Below are positions 10,305 to 20,375 of a stretch of DNA of 64,000 nucleotides, one piece after another. The position numbers and the translations under genes are program-made. A model generated the notes under the pieces. It saw only the letters and a program-made list of their open reading frames with translations. It ran no database searches and had not been told where the DNA came from. How positions within the stretch are numbered: the stretch's first letter is position 1; every line of letters begins with the position of its first letter. The DNA comes from Gemmatimonadota bacterium (GTDB lineage Bacteria; Gemmatimonadota; Gemmatimonadetes; Gemmatimonadales; Gemmatimonadaceae), in assembly GCA_027622655.1 (NCBI GenBank), contig JAQBYI010000003.1, positions 25,604 to 89,603 of the forward strand, written 5' to 3'.

Positions 10305-11307
10305 TGGCGGCCGCCCCCGGCAGAGCGAAGAGTTCCTGAAGGCCTTCCCACTCTGTGTTGCCGCCGGAGAGAACGCAGACAACCGGCCCGGCAAGCTTCA
10401 CCGCGCCGCCCGTGAGCGCCGCAACTGTAATCGCACCACTCGGCTCGGCTACGAGCTTGTGCCGGTCGAGCAGAAAGCGCATCGCCGGAGGAAGCGCGGC
10501 ATCCTCCACCGTCACGACGTCGTCCATGTACGCTTGGAGATGTTCGAACGTGAGGTCGCCAATGCGCACGGCGACGAGTCCGTCGGCGAGCCCACCAGGA
10601 TTTGCGGCAATCGTGATCGGCTGACCCGCCACACGCGCCGTCGTGAGTTTGGCCGACTTGGCCGGCTCGACGCCGACCACCCGCGCCGCTGGACTCGCGA
10701 GCTTGACTGCAGTGGAAACGCCCGCCGACAGCCCGCCGCCCCCGACCGGTACGAGCACCGTGTAGTCGGTCGTTCCAAGTACCGCGAGGTCCTCGGCGAT
10801 TTCGAGACCTGCGGTCCCCTGCCCGGCGATGATTGCGGGATGGTCGTAAGGCGGGACCAGCGTCGCCTGCTCGGCGTCGACGATTTCCAGCGCCTTCGCC
10901 ATCCGATCGGCGGTCGTGGTGCCCGCAAAGATGACGCGAGCGCCCAATCGCTCAACACCGGCAACTTTTGCACGCAGCGCGGTCGTCGGCATGACGATCG
11001 TCGCCTTGACACCGTAGATGCGCGCCGCGAGGGCTGCGGCTTGGCCGTGATTTCCGCTCGACGGAGCCACGAGGCCGCGAACTCGCTCGTCGTCAGCCAG
11101 CTGCGAAATAAAGTTGTACGCCCCGCGGAACTTGAAGGCTCCTATCCGCTGGAGCATCTCAGGCTTGAGATACACCGGCACCCCTACCTCGTGCTCAAGC
11201 TCGTACGAGCGCAGCAACGGCGTCCGCACGGCGACCGGCCGCAATGCCGTAGCGGCACGGCGGATGTCGTTGAGCGACACGAGGGTGGAAGTAGCGGATG
11301 GGGTCAT
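10297..11307 (-). CDS. Threonine/serine dehydratase (PLP-dependent, catabolic type)
   Basis: A 336-residue fold-type II PLP enzyme that deaminates threonine to 2-oxobutyrate (and probably serine to pyruvate). The Schiff-base Lys is about residue 59 in GAFKFRGAYN; the phosphate-binding SSGNHGQAAA and GGGGLSAG loops are both present. There is no C-terminal ACT regulatory domain, so it resembles TdcB-type catabolic enzymes or serine racemase-like proteins rather than isoleucine-regulated IlvA. It is the first gene of a minus-strand set that continues into the GGDEF regulator (8-base overlap) and the kinase, an unusual partnership for an amino-acid enzyme. The 149-base gap upstream presumably holds its promoter, but no clear -35/-10 pair was recognised. 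Confidence 0.9.
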   Translation of the reverse strand: MTPSATSTLVSLNDIRRAATALRPVAVRTPLLRSYELEHEVGVPVYLKPEMLQRIGAFKFRGAYNFISQLADDERVRGLVAPSSGNHGQAAALAARIYGVKATIVMPTTALRAKVAGVERLGARVIFAGTTTADRMAKALEIVDAEQATLVPPYDHPAIIAGQGTAGLEIAEDLAVLGTTDYTVLVPVGGGGLSAGVSTAVKLASPAARVVGVEPAKSAKLTTARVAGQPITIAANPGGLADGLVAVRIGDLTFEHLQAYMDDVVTVEDAALPPAMRFLLDRHKLVAEPSGAITVAALTGGAVKLAGPVVCVLSGGNTEWEGLQELFALPGAAANG

Positions 11308-11456
11308 GGGCTCTCGCTAACGCCCCGCGAGCCGGCCGGTGCCGGAGGACGGGGTACAACTATTAACTACGATGCCCGAAAAGGTACTCCTGCCCGGGCC
11401 GGTCCCGCCAGTGTGAGGGGCCCTCTGGCCGGAATCAGGCCGGGCCGGAGCCCCCG

Positions 11457-14400
11457 CTAGGGAACCGGGGCTGCCAGCAGCTCCAGAGGCCGTTCGGGGG
11501 GCAGGCGCTTCGGGCGGCGGCGGCGCCAACGCATCACGAGCGACGGAAGGACCAGGAGCGCCCCGAGCGTTCCGGCCACAGTTCCGCCGGCCGTGGCCAG
11601 CGCGATCGCGCCAAAAAGCGTTGTCGCCGATGTCCCAACGGCCAGCGGAATCAAGCTGGCCATCGTCGTGAGCGTGATCAGGACGATCATGCCCGATCGG
11701 TCGAGCGCGGAACGCAGCACGGCGGCGCCCGTGAGGCCGCGGGAGGGTCCCGCGCCTTCGGCCAGGCCACGCCGCCGCCGTTCAAGCGCCGCGTCCACCA
11801 AGAGCACGCACTGGTTCACCGCGAGCCCGATCACCAGAATCACTCCAACTGCCGCTTCGCGGGTGAACGCGGCGCCGGTCCACCAGAACGCGGCCATGAC
11901 TCCGCCCAGCGCAATCGGCAGGTCGAGGAATACCATCACGGTGGCCCAGACTGAGTCGAACACGAGCGCAACCGCGAGGAAAACCAGCGCCAGTCCGATC
12001 CCGAACACGAGCCAGAGGCCCTTCTCCGAGTTGTCGCTCACGAACCCGCTGGAGTTCACATCCTCGACCGCGTATCCCACCGGCACCGAAATGCTCTCCA
12101 TGAACGACTTGTGCGTGCGGTCGCCGAGCTTTGTGGGGCCACGAAATTCGTATCCGACCATCCGGATGTACTGCTGGTCCTCGCGGGTGATCGTGCCGGG
12201 AACCTCGCGTTCACCAACCAGCGAGAGGTCGCCAATCTTCACCGGCGATCCTGACGCAGTCGGCACGATTGCCACCGACAGTTCGTCGAGACTCCGTTCA
12301 CGCGAACCTTTCGATTTCACCGAAACCGGAATCTCCTCGCCATCAATCTCGAGTCGTTGGCCGCCAGTCTGTCCGCGCACCTCGCGCCGTACCGCGGCCG
12401 CAAGATCATTCGAAGTGAGCTGATGGCGCGCCAGCGCGGCACGGTCTGGTTCGAGCGTTACCGCGAAGGCCCGGTCGGATCCAAAGAACGAACCGGCGTT
12501 GAGATTCACGTTCCGCACCCGCGCGATCTTCTCGAGGCGTTCCTTGAGGTCGATCGCCAGTTGGGTCACTCCGTCGTACGAGTACCCCTTCACGCGAACT
12601 CGATAGTTGCCGCTCGAGGAGCTACCACCACCCGACGAAAACGCCGGCCCCTGCCCGCTCACGAAGACGCTGGCGCCGCCGATGAAGACCGCCCGCTGCG
12701 TGAGGTCATCCTGCATCTGGAGCGGAAGCGCGGTGCGACCGGCTTCGAGGGTGTACATCACCACCATCTGCGCCGCCGCGTATCCGCGCGACTGCGTAAT
12801 CACCTGTTCCACCCCCTCAGCGGCCACCGCGATTGCCTCGAGTTCCTGCATTGCGCGGTCGAGGCTCTCCGGGTCGGAGCCACGCGGGAACGTGAGACTC
12901 GCAGATACCGACGTCCGCTGCTGGCCGCCGAACCCCCCGAACGCGAACCGACGCACCTTATTCGTGAAGCCCCAACTGAGGACGGCGAGCGCCAGCACCG
13001 TGAACAGGAGCGTGGCCCACCGCCAGCGAAGAGTGCGTTTTACGATGGCGCCGTAGAACTTTCGGGCTCGCCCCCATTTCGCCGCCTGGCCATGACCTGC
13101 CGCGAGAGCCGGCACCATCACGAGCGCGGCAACCACCGACCACGCCATCCCCATCACGAACGCGCTGGCAAACGGCGCAAACGCGGCGCGAGCGTCACCC
13201 TGCAGGTAAAGAAACGGGAAGAGCACCACTGCCGTCGTGAGTGTCGCCCCGACCACGGCAGCGGTCATTCGCTGGCCCCCGCGGGCGCGCCCTTCAGGAG
13301 TGTCCGGCTCAGTGCGAAGTCGCTCGACGACAATGATTCCGTTCTGAACAAGAATGCCGATCCCCATTCCGAGGCCGGCGAGCGTGAGCATGTTGGCGGG
13401 AATGTCCAGCAGGTAGAGGCCGAGCGCGGTGCCGGCGATGGATACGGCCGCCGTGCCCATCACCAGGGCCACGGAGCGCACGTTGCGCGTCGCGACGCCA
13501 ATCACGAGCATGACCGCCAAAAAGGCGATCGCGCCACGCTTCATCAGATCCTTGAGCTGACGGTCGAGTTCCACGCTGTCGTTGCTCACAACGCGATACC
13601 CCACACCGGTCGGCAGCGAAGGCTTTAGCTCGTCCAGCACCTTGAGCACCGCCGCGGCCGTGCGAATCGCATCGGCCTGCGGGCTTCGCGTGACGTCGAA
13701 CGCGATTGCCGGCTGCCCGTTGATGCGGAAGAACTGCCCGCGCGCATCTTCGTCACCGCGAACGGTCGCGAGTTCTCCGAGCCTGAACACGCGGCCGCCC
13801 CGGCCGCGTACGGCAAGATTCTCGAGTTCCGAGAGCGCTTCGGGCTGGTCCTTGAGAACCACTGCTCGCCGCGACGTGCCGAACCGTTCCTCGCCAAGCG
13901 CGCGCACCACGCGTGCGTCGCGAATAACCGCGGTCAGTTGCGCCGGGGCAATGCCGAGCTGTCTGAGCAGGGCAGGATCGTACGAAACGCTGGCGCCGAA
14001 CTCCGTGCCACCGCGGGTCTGCATACCCGCCACGCCGCTCACGGCAGATACGCGCGGGCTGATGACGTCGGTCGCGAGCTTCTGCAGCGCGCCCCTCGTG
14101 TACGGCCCGGTCATCGTGAGCCTAAGCAACGGCGGCTCCTGCAGGTCGTCGGGTACGAAGTTCGACACCACCGGCGGCCCCGCGCCGGCGGGAAACTCGT
14201 TGCGCAGCACCTCGAGCCGCTCCAGAATCGCGAGCCGCGTAATCTGCGGATCAACGTTCGGCTGGAGTTCGATCGAGAGCGACGACCCATTCTCCTGCGA
14301 CCGGCTGTTCACGCGCTTCACCCCGCGGACGCTCTGCACTGCGCCCTCCACCGGCGATGTGAGATACGTCTCCATCAGCTCGGCGGACGCACCGTTCCAG

Positions 14401-14543
14401 CTGAGCGACACCTGCAGGCGCGGCAGCTCCACAGAGGTCTTGGTGGCGAGCGAGAGTTTGGTAAACGCGACCCCGCCAGAGAGGAGGATCGTCGTCACCG
14501 TTGCCCAGACCACGGCCGGCCGCGAAACAGCCCAGCGAATCAA
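11457..14543 (-). CDS. RND efflux transporter permease, second subunit (lacks TM4 Asp)
   Basis: A 1028-residue inner-membrane RND permease with the usual two sets of membrane helices and two periplasmic loops. It starts with TTG at 14543, overlapping the TGA of the upstream permease gene (TTGA), which implies translational coupling. In TM4, where RND proton relays carry Asp (VDD or VDN), this protein reads ILVQNGIIVVE: Gln at about residue 400 and Asn next to it. The partner permease keeps VDN. The TM10 region reads GLAVNQCVLLVD. The protein could be the non-translocating member of a mixed trimer, as in MdtBC-like pumps, or take a different route for protons. Substrate unknown; no outer-membrane channel gene is adjacent. 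Confidence 0.92.
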   Translation of the reverse strand: MIRWAVSRPAVVWATVTTILLSGGVAFTKLSLATKTSVELPRLQVSLSWNGASAELMETYLTSPVEGAVQSVRGVKRVNSRSQENGSSLSIELQPNVDPQITRLAILERLEVLRNEFPAGAGPPVVSNFVPDDLQEPPLLRLTMTGPYTRGALQKLATDVISPRVSAVSGVAGMQTRGGTEFGASVSYDPALLRQLGIAPAQLTAVIRDARVVRALGEERFGTSRRAVVLKDQPEALSELENLAVRGRGGRVFRLGELATVRGDEDARGQFFRINGQPAIAFDVTRSPQADAIRTAAAVLKVLDELKPSLPTGVGYRVVSNDSVELDRQLKDLMKRGAIAFLAVMLVIGVATRNVRSVALVMGTAAVSIAGTALGLYLLDIPANMLTLAGLGMGIGILVQNGIIVVERLRTEPDTPEGRARGGQRMTAAVVGATLTTAVVLFPFLYLQGDARAAFAPFASAFVMGMAWSVVAALVMVPALAAGHGQAAKWGRARKFYGAIVKRTLRWRWATLLFTVLALAVLSWGFTNKVRRFAFGGFGGQQRTSVSASLTFPRGSDPESLDRAMQELEAIAVAAEGVEQVITQSRGYAAAQMVVMYTLEAGRTALPLQMQDDLTQRAVFIGGASVFVSGQGPAFSSGGGSSSSGNYRVRVKGYSYDGVTQLAIDLKERLEKIARVRNVNLNAGSFFGSDRAFAVTLEPDRAALARHQLTSNDLAAAVRREVRGQTGGQRLEIDGEEIPVSVKSKGSRERSLDELSVAIVPTASGSPVKIGDLSLVGEREVPGTITREDQQYIRMVGYEFRGPTKLGDRTHKSFMESISVPVGYAVEDVNSSGFVSDNSEKGLWLVFGIGLALVFLAVALVFDSVWATVMVFLDLPIALGGVMAAFWWTGAAFTREAAVGVILVIGLAVNQCVLLVDAALERRRRGLAEGAGPSRGLTGAAVLRSALDRSGMIVLITLTTMASLIPLAVGTSATTLFGAIALATAGGTVAGTLGALLVLPSLVMRWRRRRPKRLPPERPLELLAAPVP

Positions 14544-17500
14544 CTCGTCTCTCCTGCACGCGCAGCCTTGGCGTCGGAGCGGCGCTCGAGAATCTCGTAC
14601 GCAACCGGAAGCACGAAAAACGTCGCCGCGAGCGAGGTCACCGAGCCACCGATCACTCCCGCGGCGAGCGGCTGGTACAACGCACCGCCGGCACCCCAGT
14701 TGAAGAGCAGCGGAAGCACGCCAGTGACGGTCGTGATTGAAGTCATTGCAATCGCGCGGAGGCGCACACGGCCGCCCATGAGAATCGCGTCGCGCAGCGG
14801 GTGACCTGCCTCACGATACCGCCGAATAGCGTCGAGCTTCACCACCGCTTCGTTGTCGGCCATGCCGATCATCACGACGATGCCGATGAGCGCAACAGCG
14901 TTGATGCTCTGTCCGGTCACGAACAGGAACACGATGCCGCCAATCGCCGCCAGCGGCACTGTCAGCATCACCACGATAGGAATCGTGAACGACGCGAACT
15001 CTCCGGCGAGAACGAGGAACATCAGCGCTGCCGAGAGCAACGCCACGAACGACAGCTGCTCCGTGGTGCGTCGCTGCTCAGCGTTTGCGCCGGTGATCTT
15101 CGCCGTTACGCCAGCGGGAAACACGAGATCCGCCATCGCCAATTCGACGTCGCGCTCCGCGCGCTCGGTGCCACCCTCAGCAATAAGACCTTCGACGATG
15201 CTCACCGGTCGCTGACCCACGCGCACGACTTCAATCGGCGCGCGCGTTTCGGTCACCGTCACGAACTGTCCCACCGGCACGCCGTTGATTGGCGTTGCCA
15301 GCGCGGCCTCGAGGTTCTCGTTCGCGGCGCCGGCGAAGCGTACCGTGATCGGCGTGCGCCGGTCTGTCTCACGGAGTTCGCTTGCCTTCACGCCGCCAAG
15401 CGCCCCCTGTAGCGCACTCGAGATCTGGTCGATGGAAACGCCGCGCATTGCGATGCGATCACGCTGCAGCGAAATCTCGATGATCGGCTGCGTGCTCGCA
15501 TACGCGTCACGCACGTCTGTCAGCGTTGGAATCGTCTTGAGCAGCCCGCGGGCACGCTCGGCCCACACACCGGATTCGGCGAGCGTGCGCGCCGTGACCT
15601 CGACGCGGACGAGTCGCCCTTCACGGCCGATGAGAGACCCGAACTCCGACTGACCCGCCAGGTCGAGCGCCAGCGAACCCTCGGCAAGATCGGGAACCAA
15701 CAGGCGCAGTTTTTCTGCAAAGTCGGCGGCGCTTTCGCCATCGGGAACCGGCACGAGCAGCTGTGCGGTGGCCGACGTTCCCGGATCGGCTCCCGCGAGA
15801 ATTTCCTCGTCCGTGGCCAACCCGACGCGGGAGTAGATACCGCTCGCACCCATCGCTTTGGCCGCGTCTTCGATTCGGCCGACCTGTCTCGCCGTTTCCT
15901 CGATCGCTGTGCCTTCAGGAAGCTTCACGGCGGCGACGACGATTCCTTCCTCAACCGCAGGCAGGATTTCCTTCGGAATCACCGTCCACACCCAGACCGT
16001 GAGCGCGACCGACATGAGCGACACGCCGATTACGAACGGCTTATGGTCGAGCGACCAGATGACGCCGGACTCGTACGCGTGGGCCAGCCGCGCGCCCAAT
16101 GCGTCAACAAACGCGAAGAACGCGCTCTTGCGCCTGGAAGATTCTACTGCCGAACCGCGGAGATTCGCGGTTCGGCGGTAAGAGCCAGCTCTACGCCGAC
16201 CTATGATCATGACCGGCATGAGCGTCAGCGCGAGAATTAGCGACGCACCCACGCTCGTCACCACCGAGAGCGAGAGATCGCGGAACAGCGCCGCCGCCAA
16301 TCCTTTCACGAAGACGATCGGCCCGAACACCAGGAGCGTCGTCAACGTTCCCGCGATGAGTGGCCCGCTCACTTCCTTCGTCGCGGCAATCGTCGCCGCC
16401 ACAAGCTCCATCCCTTCTTCGCGTTTGCTCGCCGTGGCCTCGGCCACAACGATGGCATTGTCCACGAGGAGCCCCACACCGAGTGCGAGACCGCCAAGCG
16501 ACAGGATGTTGATCGTCACGTCCATGAGCTGCAGCAGGACGAGCGCCACGAGCACCGACAGCGGAACCATCAGCGTGATCGCGAGCGAGAGCCGCCAGTC
16601 GCGCAGGAAGAGCAGAATCACGAGCACGGAAAGAATCGCGCCCGCGACAATCTCCTGGCCGAGGTTCGAGAGCGCGTCGGAGACGAACTGCGCCTGTGCT
16701 GCTACGAGCGTGAGCGTGATGCCCGGAAAATCCACGCGCAACTGTTCCACCGACTCGAGGAGTGTTTCAGTCACCTGAACCGTGTTCGAGCCCGCGTCTT
16801 TGTAAACAACGAGTCCCACGCCCGGCGCGCCGTCGAGCCGCGTCATTGTTCGAGGCTCGGCTGTCGTAACCGAGATCGTCGCCACATCGCGCAACCGGTA
16901 CGCCGACGTCGGGGGTCCTATTGGCGTTTCGGCGATTTCGTCGGGCGAGGTGAACTCCGTCATCGCGCGCACGGAGAAACGGAACTGGCCTCGCCGAATG
17001 GTCCCACCCGCGCCGTCGGCGTTGGCGTTCTGCACGGCCTTGGCGATGTCGTCGGGAGTCAGGCCAAGCGAACGCATTCGTTCCGGATCAACCTCGATGC
17101 GGATCTCGTCCTCGGGAGACCCAACCACGGCCACGCTCGCAATGCCCGCGATCTGTTCGAGGCGCCGTGCATGCACTTCGCGCGCGCTGCGGGCGATGGA
17201 CGAGATGTCGCCGGCGCCGGTGAGCGCGAGCACCGCAATCGGTCGTTCACCCGGATCGCTCGTGAGCAACGTTGGGCGGTCGGCCGCCGTTGGAAGCCGG
17301 CTGCGCGCATTGTCGAGCCGCTCGCGCACGTTGAGCACCGTGGTCTGCATGTCCGTGCCCCACGCGAACTGCAGATGTGTCGTCACGGAGCCGTTGCGGC
17401 TCACGCTGCGCAACTCCAACAACCCAGGCGTGGCCGCGACGGATTCCTCGATCGGCTCGGCCACGAGTCGTGACACTTCTTCGGCAGCCGCTCCGGACCA

Positions 17501-17650
17501 GTTCGTACGCACCGTAAGTACCGGCAGCGTCACGTCGGGGAGGAGCGTCACCGGCAGCTTGGCCAGCGACACGCTGCCGAGCAGCACGACCGCGAGCACG
17601 CTGGCCACGGTGGTGACCGGCCGGCGAATTGCCGCTTCGATCCAGCTCAT
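14540..17650 (-). CDS. RND efflux transporter permease, first subunit
   Basis: A 1036-residue RND-family inner-membrane transporter (HAE/HME type) driven by proton influx. The N-terminus MSWIEAAIRRPVTT followed by one hydrophobic helix is typical. TM4 contains LLVDNAIVVAEAT with the conserved Asp at about residue 397; TM10 contains GMADNEAVVKLDA. The ATG at 17650 lies 10 bases past the stop of the periplasmic adaptor gene; an in-frame start further upstream would run into that gene. It overlaps the next permease by 4 bases, so adaptor, permease 1 and permease 2 form one operon. Two dissimilar permeases in series suggest a hetero-oligomeric pump. Substrate cannot be inferred. Confidence 0.93.
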   Translation of the reverse strand: MSWIEAAIRRPVTTVASVLAVVLLGSVSLAKLPVTLLPDVTLPVLTVRTNWSGAAAEEVSRLVAEPIEESVAATPGLLELRSVSRNGSVTTHLQFAWGTDMQTTVLNVRERLDNARSRLPTAADRPTLLTSDPGERPIAVLALTGAGDISSIARSAREVHARRLEQIAGIASVAVVGSPEDEIRIEVDPERMRSLGLTPDDIAKAVQNANADGAGGTIRRGQFRFSVRAMTEFTSPDEIAETPIGPPTSAYRLRDVATISVTTAEPRTMTRLDGAPGVGLVVYKDAGSNTVQVTETLLESVEQLRVDFPGITLTLVAAQAQFVSDALSNLGQEIVAGAILSVLVILLFLRDWRLSLAITLMVPLSVLVALVLLQLMDVTINILSLGGLALGVGLLVDNAIVVAEATASKREEGMELVAATIAATKEVSGPLIAGTLTTLLVFGPIVFVKGLAAALFRDLSLSVVTSVGASLILALTLMPVMIIGRRRAGSYRRTANLRGSAVESSRRKSAFFAFVDALGARLAHAYESGVIWSLDHKPFVIGVSLMSVALTVWVWTVIPKEILPAVEEGIVVAAVKLPEGTAIEETARQVGRIEDAAKAMGASGIYSRVGLATDEEILAGADPGTSATAQLLVPVPDGESAADFAEKLRLLVPDLAEGSLALDLAGQSEFGSLIGREGRLVRVEVTARTLAESGVWAERARGLLKTIPTLTDVRDAYASTQPIIEISLQRDRIAMRGVSIDQISSALQGALGGVKASELRETDRRTPITVRFAGAANENLEAALATPINGVPVGQFVTVTETRAPIEVVRVGQRPVSIVEGLIAEGGTERAERDVELAMADLVFPAGVTAKITGANAEQRRTTEQLSFVALLSAALMFLVLAGEFASFTIPIVVMLTVPLAAIGGIVFLFVTGQSINAVALIGIVVMIGMADNEAVVKLDAIRRYREAGHPLRDAILMGGRVRLRAIAMTSITTVTGVLPLLFNWGAGGALYQPLAAGVIGGSVTSLAATFFVLPVAYEILERRSDAKAARAGETS

Positions 17651-17660
17651 ACGAAAGCCC

Positions 17661-18833
17661 TTACGGGCGGCCGGTCTCGCGCACGGATACAACGCGCACC
17701 GGCGCGTCGTGCGTCAGCGTGAGATGCCCTTCCGTGATCACCATGTCGCCGGCTGCGATCGGAATCTGCCCCGTTGTTGAGTCGGCGAGAATCTCGCGCT
17801 CGCGTCCGTTGGAGCGGCCCGGGTTCACGTACACCCACTGCGCGCGGCCGTTGCGGACAACAAACACGAGGGGCCGGCCGTCGCGTTCAATCACAGCACG
17901 GTCGGGCACGATGGTGCGGCCCGCGAGGCGCGTCGCTTCGAGCCGAAGGTCGGCATACATCCCCGGACGCAGCACGCCGTTGCCGGTGAGCCGGATGTAC
18001 GCGCGGCCCGCACGGGTGGTGCTGTCTACCAATGGAAGCACTGCGATCACCCGGCCGCTGGCAACCACGTTCGGCGACGCGGCCGACGACACGCTCGCCT
18101 GTCCGCCGACCTTTACGAGCGGCAGATCGTGCTCGAGCACGGCCGCTTCGATTCTGAGCCGCTGCACGTCCACGATCACGGCAATGTCACCGCCGCCCGT
18201 GAGCCGTTCGCCCGCGGCCACGCTCACCTTGTCCACCACACCATTGAATGGCGCGATGATTACCGATCGTTCGCGGTCGAGCTTCGCCTGATCAAGCCGA
18301 ACCCGATTGGCGTCAACGCCGTTCCTGAGTTCGGCGTTCCTGCGACGCTCCGGCGTCGGCGCCTGACCGGAGACAATCGAGTCTGGCACGTAGTTGTCTT
18401 GCGCGCGGAGCATCGACTCCTGAAGCGCAATCTCCGCCGTACGCACGGCGAGATCGAACGGACGCTGGTCAAACGTGATGATCGGCTGCCCTGCGCTCAC
18501 GCGGTCGCCCGGGCGCACGTGCACCGTCTGCACGGTGCCCGTGACCTCGGCTTTTAGCTTAGCTTCGGCGTCGGACCGAACCTGGCCGGTAGTGTTCACG
18601 GTGAGAACCAGATCGCCAACGCGCACTTCCTCGGCTACGACCGGAAGGTTGACGCGAGACTCGGCTGCTGGCTCTGAGGCGGTGTCACCGCCTGCTCCGG
18701 CAGCAGAGTTTGTAGCTGCCGATGAGTCATCGCTGCCTGTGGCGGCGGTATCGGCCTTTGAGCAGGCCGCACCGATCAGCGCGGCGGCAACTACTACTCC
18801 GATGGCTCGGCGGGGGAGTTTGAGTGTTTTCAC
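17661..18833 (-). CDS. RND efflux periplasmic adaptor (membrane fusion) lipoprotein
   Basis: A 390-residue adaptor linking the inner-membrane RND permeases to an outer-membrane channel. It has a lipoprotein signal with lipobox LIGAAC (lipidated Cys about 24), a Ser/Thr/Ala-rich spacer, then the lipoyl/barrel-sandwich half VRPGDRVSAGQPIITFD, a helical hairpin, and the returning half IIAPFNGVVDKVSVAAGERL, followed by beta-barrel and membrane-proximal domains. The GTG at 18833 is the start because it begins directly at the signal peptide; the same frame stays open far upstream only as a shadow of the transporter gene next door. It leads the RND operon, with 10 bases to the first permease. Confidence 0.92.
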   Translation of the reverse strand: MKTLKLPRRAIGVVVAAALIGAACSKADTAATGSDDSSAATNSAAGAGGDTASEPAAESRVNLPVVAEEVRVGDLVLTVNTTGQVRSDAEAKLKAEVTGTVQTVHVRPGDRVSAGQPIITFDQRPFDLAVRTAEIALQESMLRAQDNYVPDSIVSGQAPTPERRRNAELRNGVDANRVRLDQAKLDRERSVIIAPFNGVVDKVSVAAGERLTGGGDIAVIVDVQRLRIEAAVLEHDLPLVKVGGQASVSSAASPNVVASGRVIAVLPLVDSTTRAGRAYIRLTGNGVLRPGMYADLRLEATRLAGRTIVPDRAVIERDGRPLVFVVRNGRAQWVYVNPGRSNGREREILADSTTGQIPIAAGDMVITEGHLTLTHDAPVRVVSVRETGRP

Positions 18834-19015
18834 AGATATAATCGTGGTGGCAACCCACGGCGCGGGGCAACTGCCGTGGCCGGATTGAGGACAACTGTTT
18901 GTATCCCCGGCGCGGTCAATGGTTGCCGGGCGAAGCACGACACGCTCCGCGCTGAAGGCACAGCCGAATCTGTAAGTCGTAGTCCGCCGATCGAGCGTGT
19001 TCACGCAGGCTGACT

Positions 19016-20347
19016 TCAGGGAACGACGCTGCCCACGAGCGGCACTACCGCCGTCAACAGGGCCACTGCGAGCAGGACGCAGACGCTCATCAACGCCCAC
19101 TTCATCGTGTAACGCTGATGATCGTCGAAGTCCACGCCCACGAGTCCCACCAGGAGGTAGGTGGACGGCACCAGCGGACTGAGCAGATGCACCGGCTGTC
19201 CGATAAGCGACGCGCGCGCCATCTCGGCGGCCGTGATCCCGTACGCGTCGCCGGCGGCGGCGAGGATGGGCAGGATGCCAAAGTAGAACGCGTCGTTGGA
19301 GACGAAGAAGGTGAATGGCGCGCTGAGCACGGCCGTCACGACCGCCAGGTAAGGACCCAGAGCCGTCGGCACGGCTCCCACCACGCTGTTCGCCATCGCG
19401 TCCACCATCTCGGTGCCGCTGAGAATGCCGGTGAAGACGCCGGCCGCGAAGATGAGGCCCACCACCGCAAGCACGTTGCCGGCATGCCTCGATAGCAATG
19501 ACTTCTGCTCGTCGATGCTCGGGTAGTTGAGCATCATCGCGATGGCAAATCCAAGCATGAAGAGCGCGGGCAGCGGCAGCACGGCGCTCACGAGCCCCAC
19601 CAGCAACACGGCAGTGAGGAGCGCATTGATGACCAATCGGTCGGGACGACGATGCTCCTCGTCCTCGTGGAAGCTCGGGTTCGCCAACTCCTCCTCGAGT
19701 ACGGGCGGGAGCCCGTCGGCGGGCGTCGGCTCGGTCGCCAGGCGCGCGCGCTCCCGGAGGCCGAGACGATACGCCACGAACAGCACCCATACGGCACCAG
19801 CCACCATCGCCGGAATCATCGGCACGAAGACGTCGTTCATCTCCAGGCCAAGTGCGCTGACCGCGCGCGCTGTCGGACCGCCCCAGGGGAGGATATTCAT
19901 CACACCTCCGGCGAGCATCACCACGCACGCGAGGTTGAGGAGCCGCATCCCCATGCGTCGGTAGAGCGGCAGCATCGCCGCGGTGGTGATCATGTACGTG
20001 GTCGATCCATCACCGTCGAGCGAGACGACGAGCGCGAGGGCCGCCGTGCCGACGATGACCTTGAGCGGGTCGCCATGCACGAGCACGACGATCCGCTTCA
20101 CGAAGGGCTCAAACAGCCCGGCGTCCATCATGATCGCGAAGTAGAGGATCGCGAACATCAGCATCACGCCGGTTGGGGCGAGGTTGCGGATGCCGGTAAG
20201 CATCATCTCGCCGAGCTCCAGAGAGAATCCGGCGAGGAGACCGAAGACGATCGGCACGAGGATCAGCGCTACGAGCGGTGAGAGCCGTTTGGTCATGATC
20301 AGCGTCATGAAGACGATGACCATCCCGAAGGCGAGCAGGGTCAGCAT
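19016..20347 (-). CDS. CitMHS-family citrate (metal-citrate) transporter
   Basis: A 443-residue integral membrane protein with about 11-12 hydrophobic segments. The N-terminal block (LSPLVALILVPIVFGLL), SLDGDGSTTYMITTAAMLPLY near residue 110 and the GGVMNILPWGGPTARA block near 150 are characteristic of the CitMHS family, which imports citrate complexed to a divalent metal together with protons. The C-terminal half contains FFVSNDAFYFGILPIL, also conserved. It lies 28 bases from the CocE-type hydrolase start region on the same strand, so the hydrolase and transporter may be co-transcribed. The ion partner (Mg, Ca or Fe) cannot be told from sequence. Confidence 0.9.
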   Translation of the reverse strand: MLTLLAFGMVIVFMTLIMTKRLSPLVALILVPIVFGLLAGFSLELGEMMLTGIRNLAPTGVMLMFAILYFAIMMDAGLFEPFVKRIVVLVHGDPLKVIVGTAALALVVSLDGDGSTTYMITTAAMLPLYRRMGMRLLNLACVVMLAGGVMNILPWGGPTARAVSALGLEMNDVFVPMIPAMVAGAVWVLFVAYRLGLRERARLATEPTPADGLPPVLEEELANPSFHEDEEHRRPDRLVINALLTAVLLVGLVSAVLPLPALFMLGFAIAMMLNYPSIDEQKSLLSRHAGNVLAVVGLIFAAGVFTGILSGTEMVDAMANSVVGAVPTALGPYLAVVTAVLSAPFTFFVSNDAFYFGILPILAAAGDAYGITAAEMARASLIGQPVHLLSPLVPSTYLLVGLVGVDFDDHQRYTMKWALMSVCVLLAVALLTAVVPLVGSVVP

Positions 20348-20375
20348 GAGGGCGGCTCCACTACGATCTCTCTTC

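Noticed and set aside
9820..11460. 546-codon plus-strand open frame
   Set aside because: Antisense shadow of the GGDEF regulator and threonine dehydratase genes.
18834..19015. Promoter for the RND operon
   Set aside because: TTG-like and AT-rich hexamers occur but none pair at 16-18 bases, so no promoter is claimed.
18834..19928. Long minus-strand frame continuous with the RND adaptor
   Set aside because: It is Arg/Gly-rich with no domain and lies opposite in frame to the citrate transporter gene; the adaptor signal peptide begins at the GTG at 18833.
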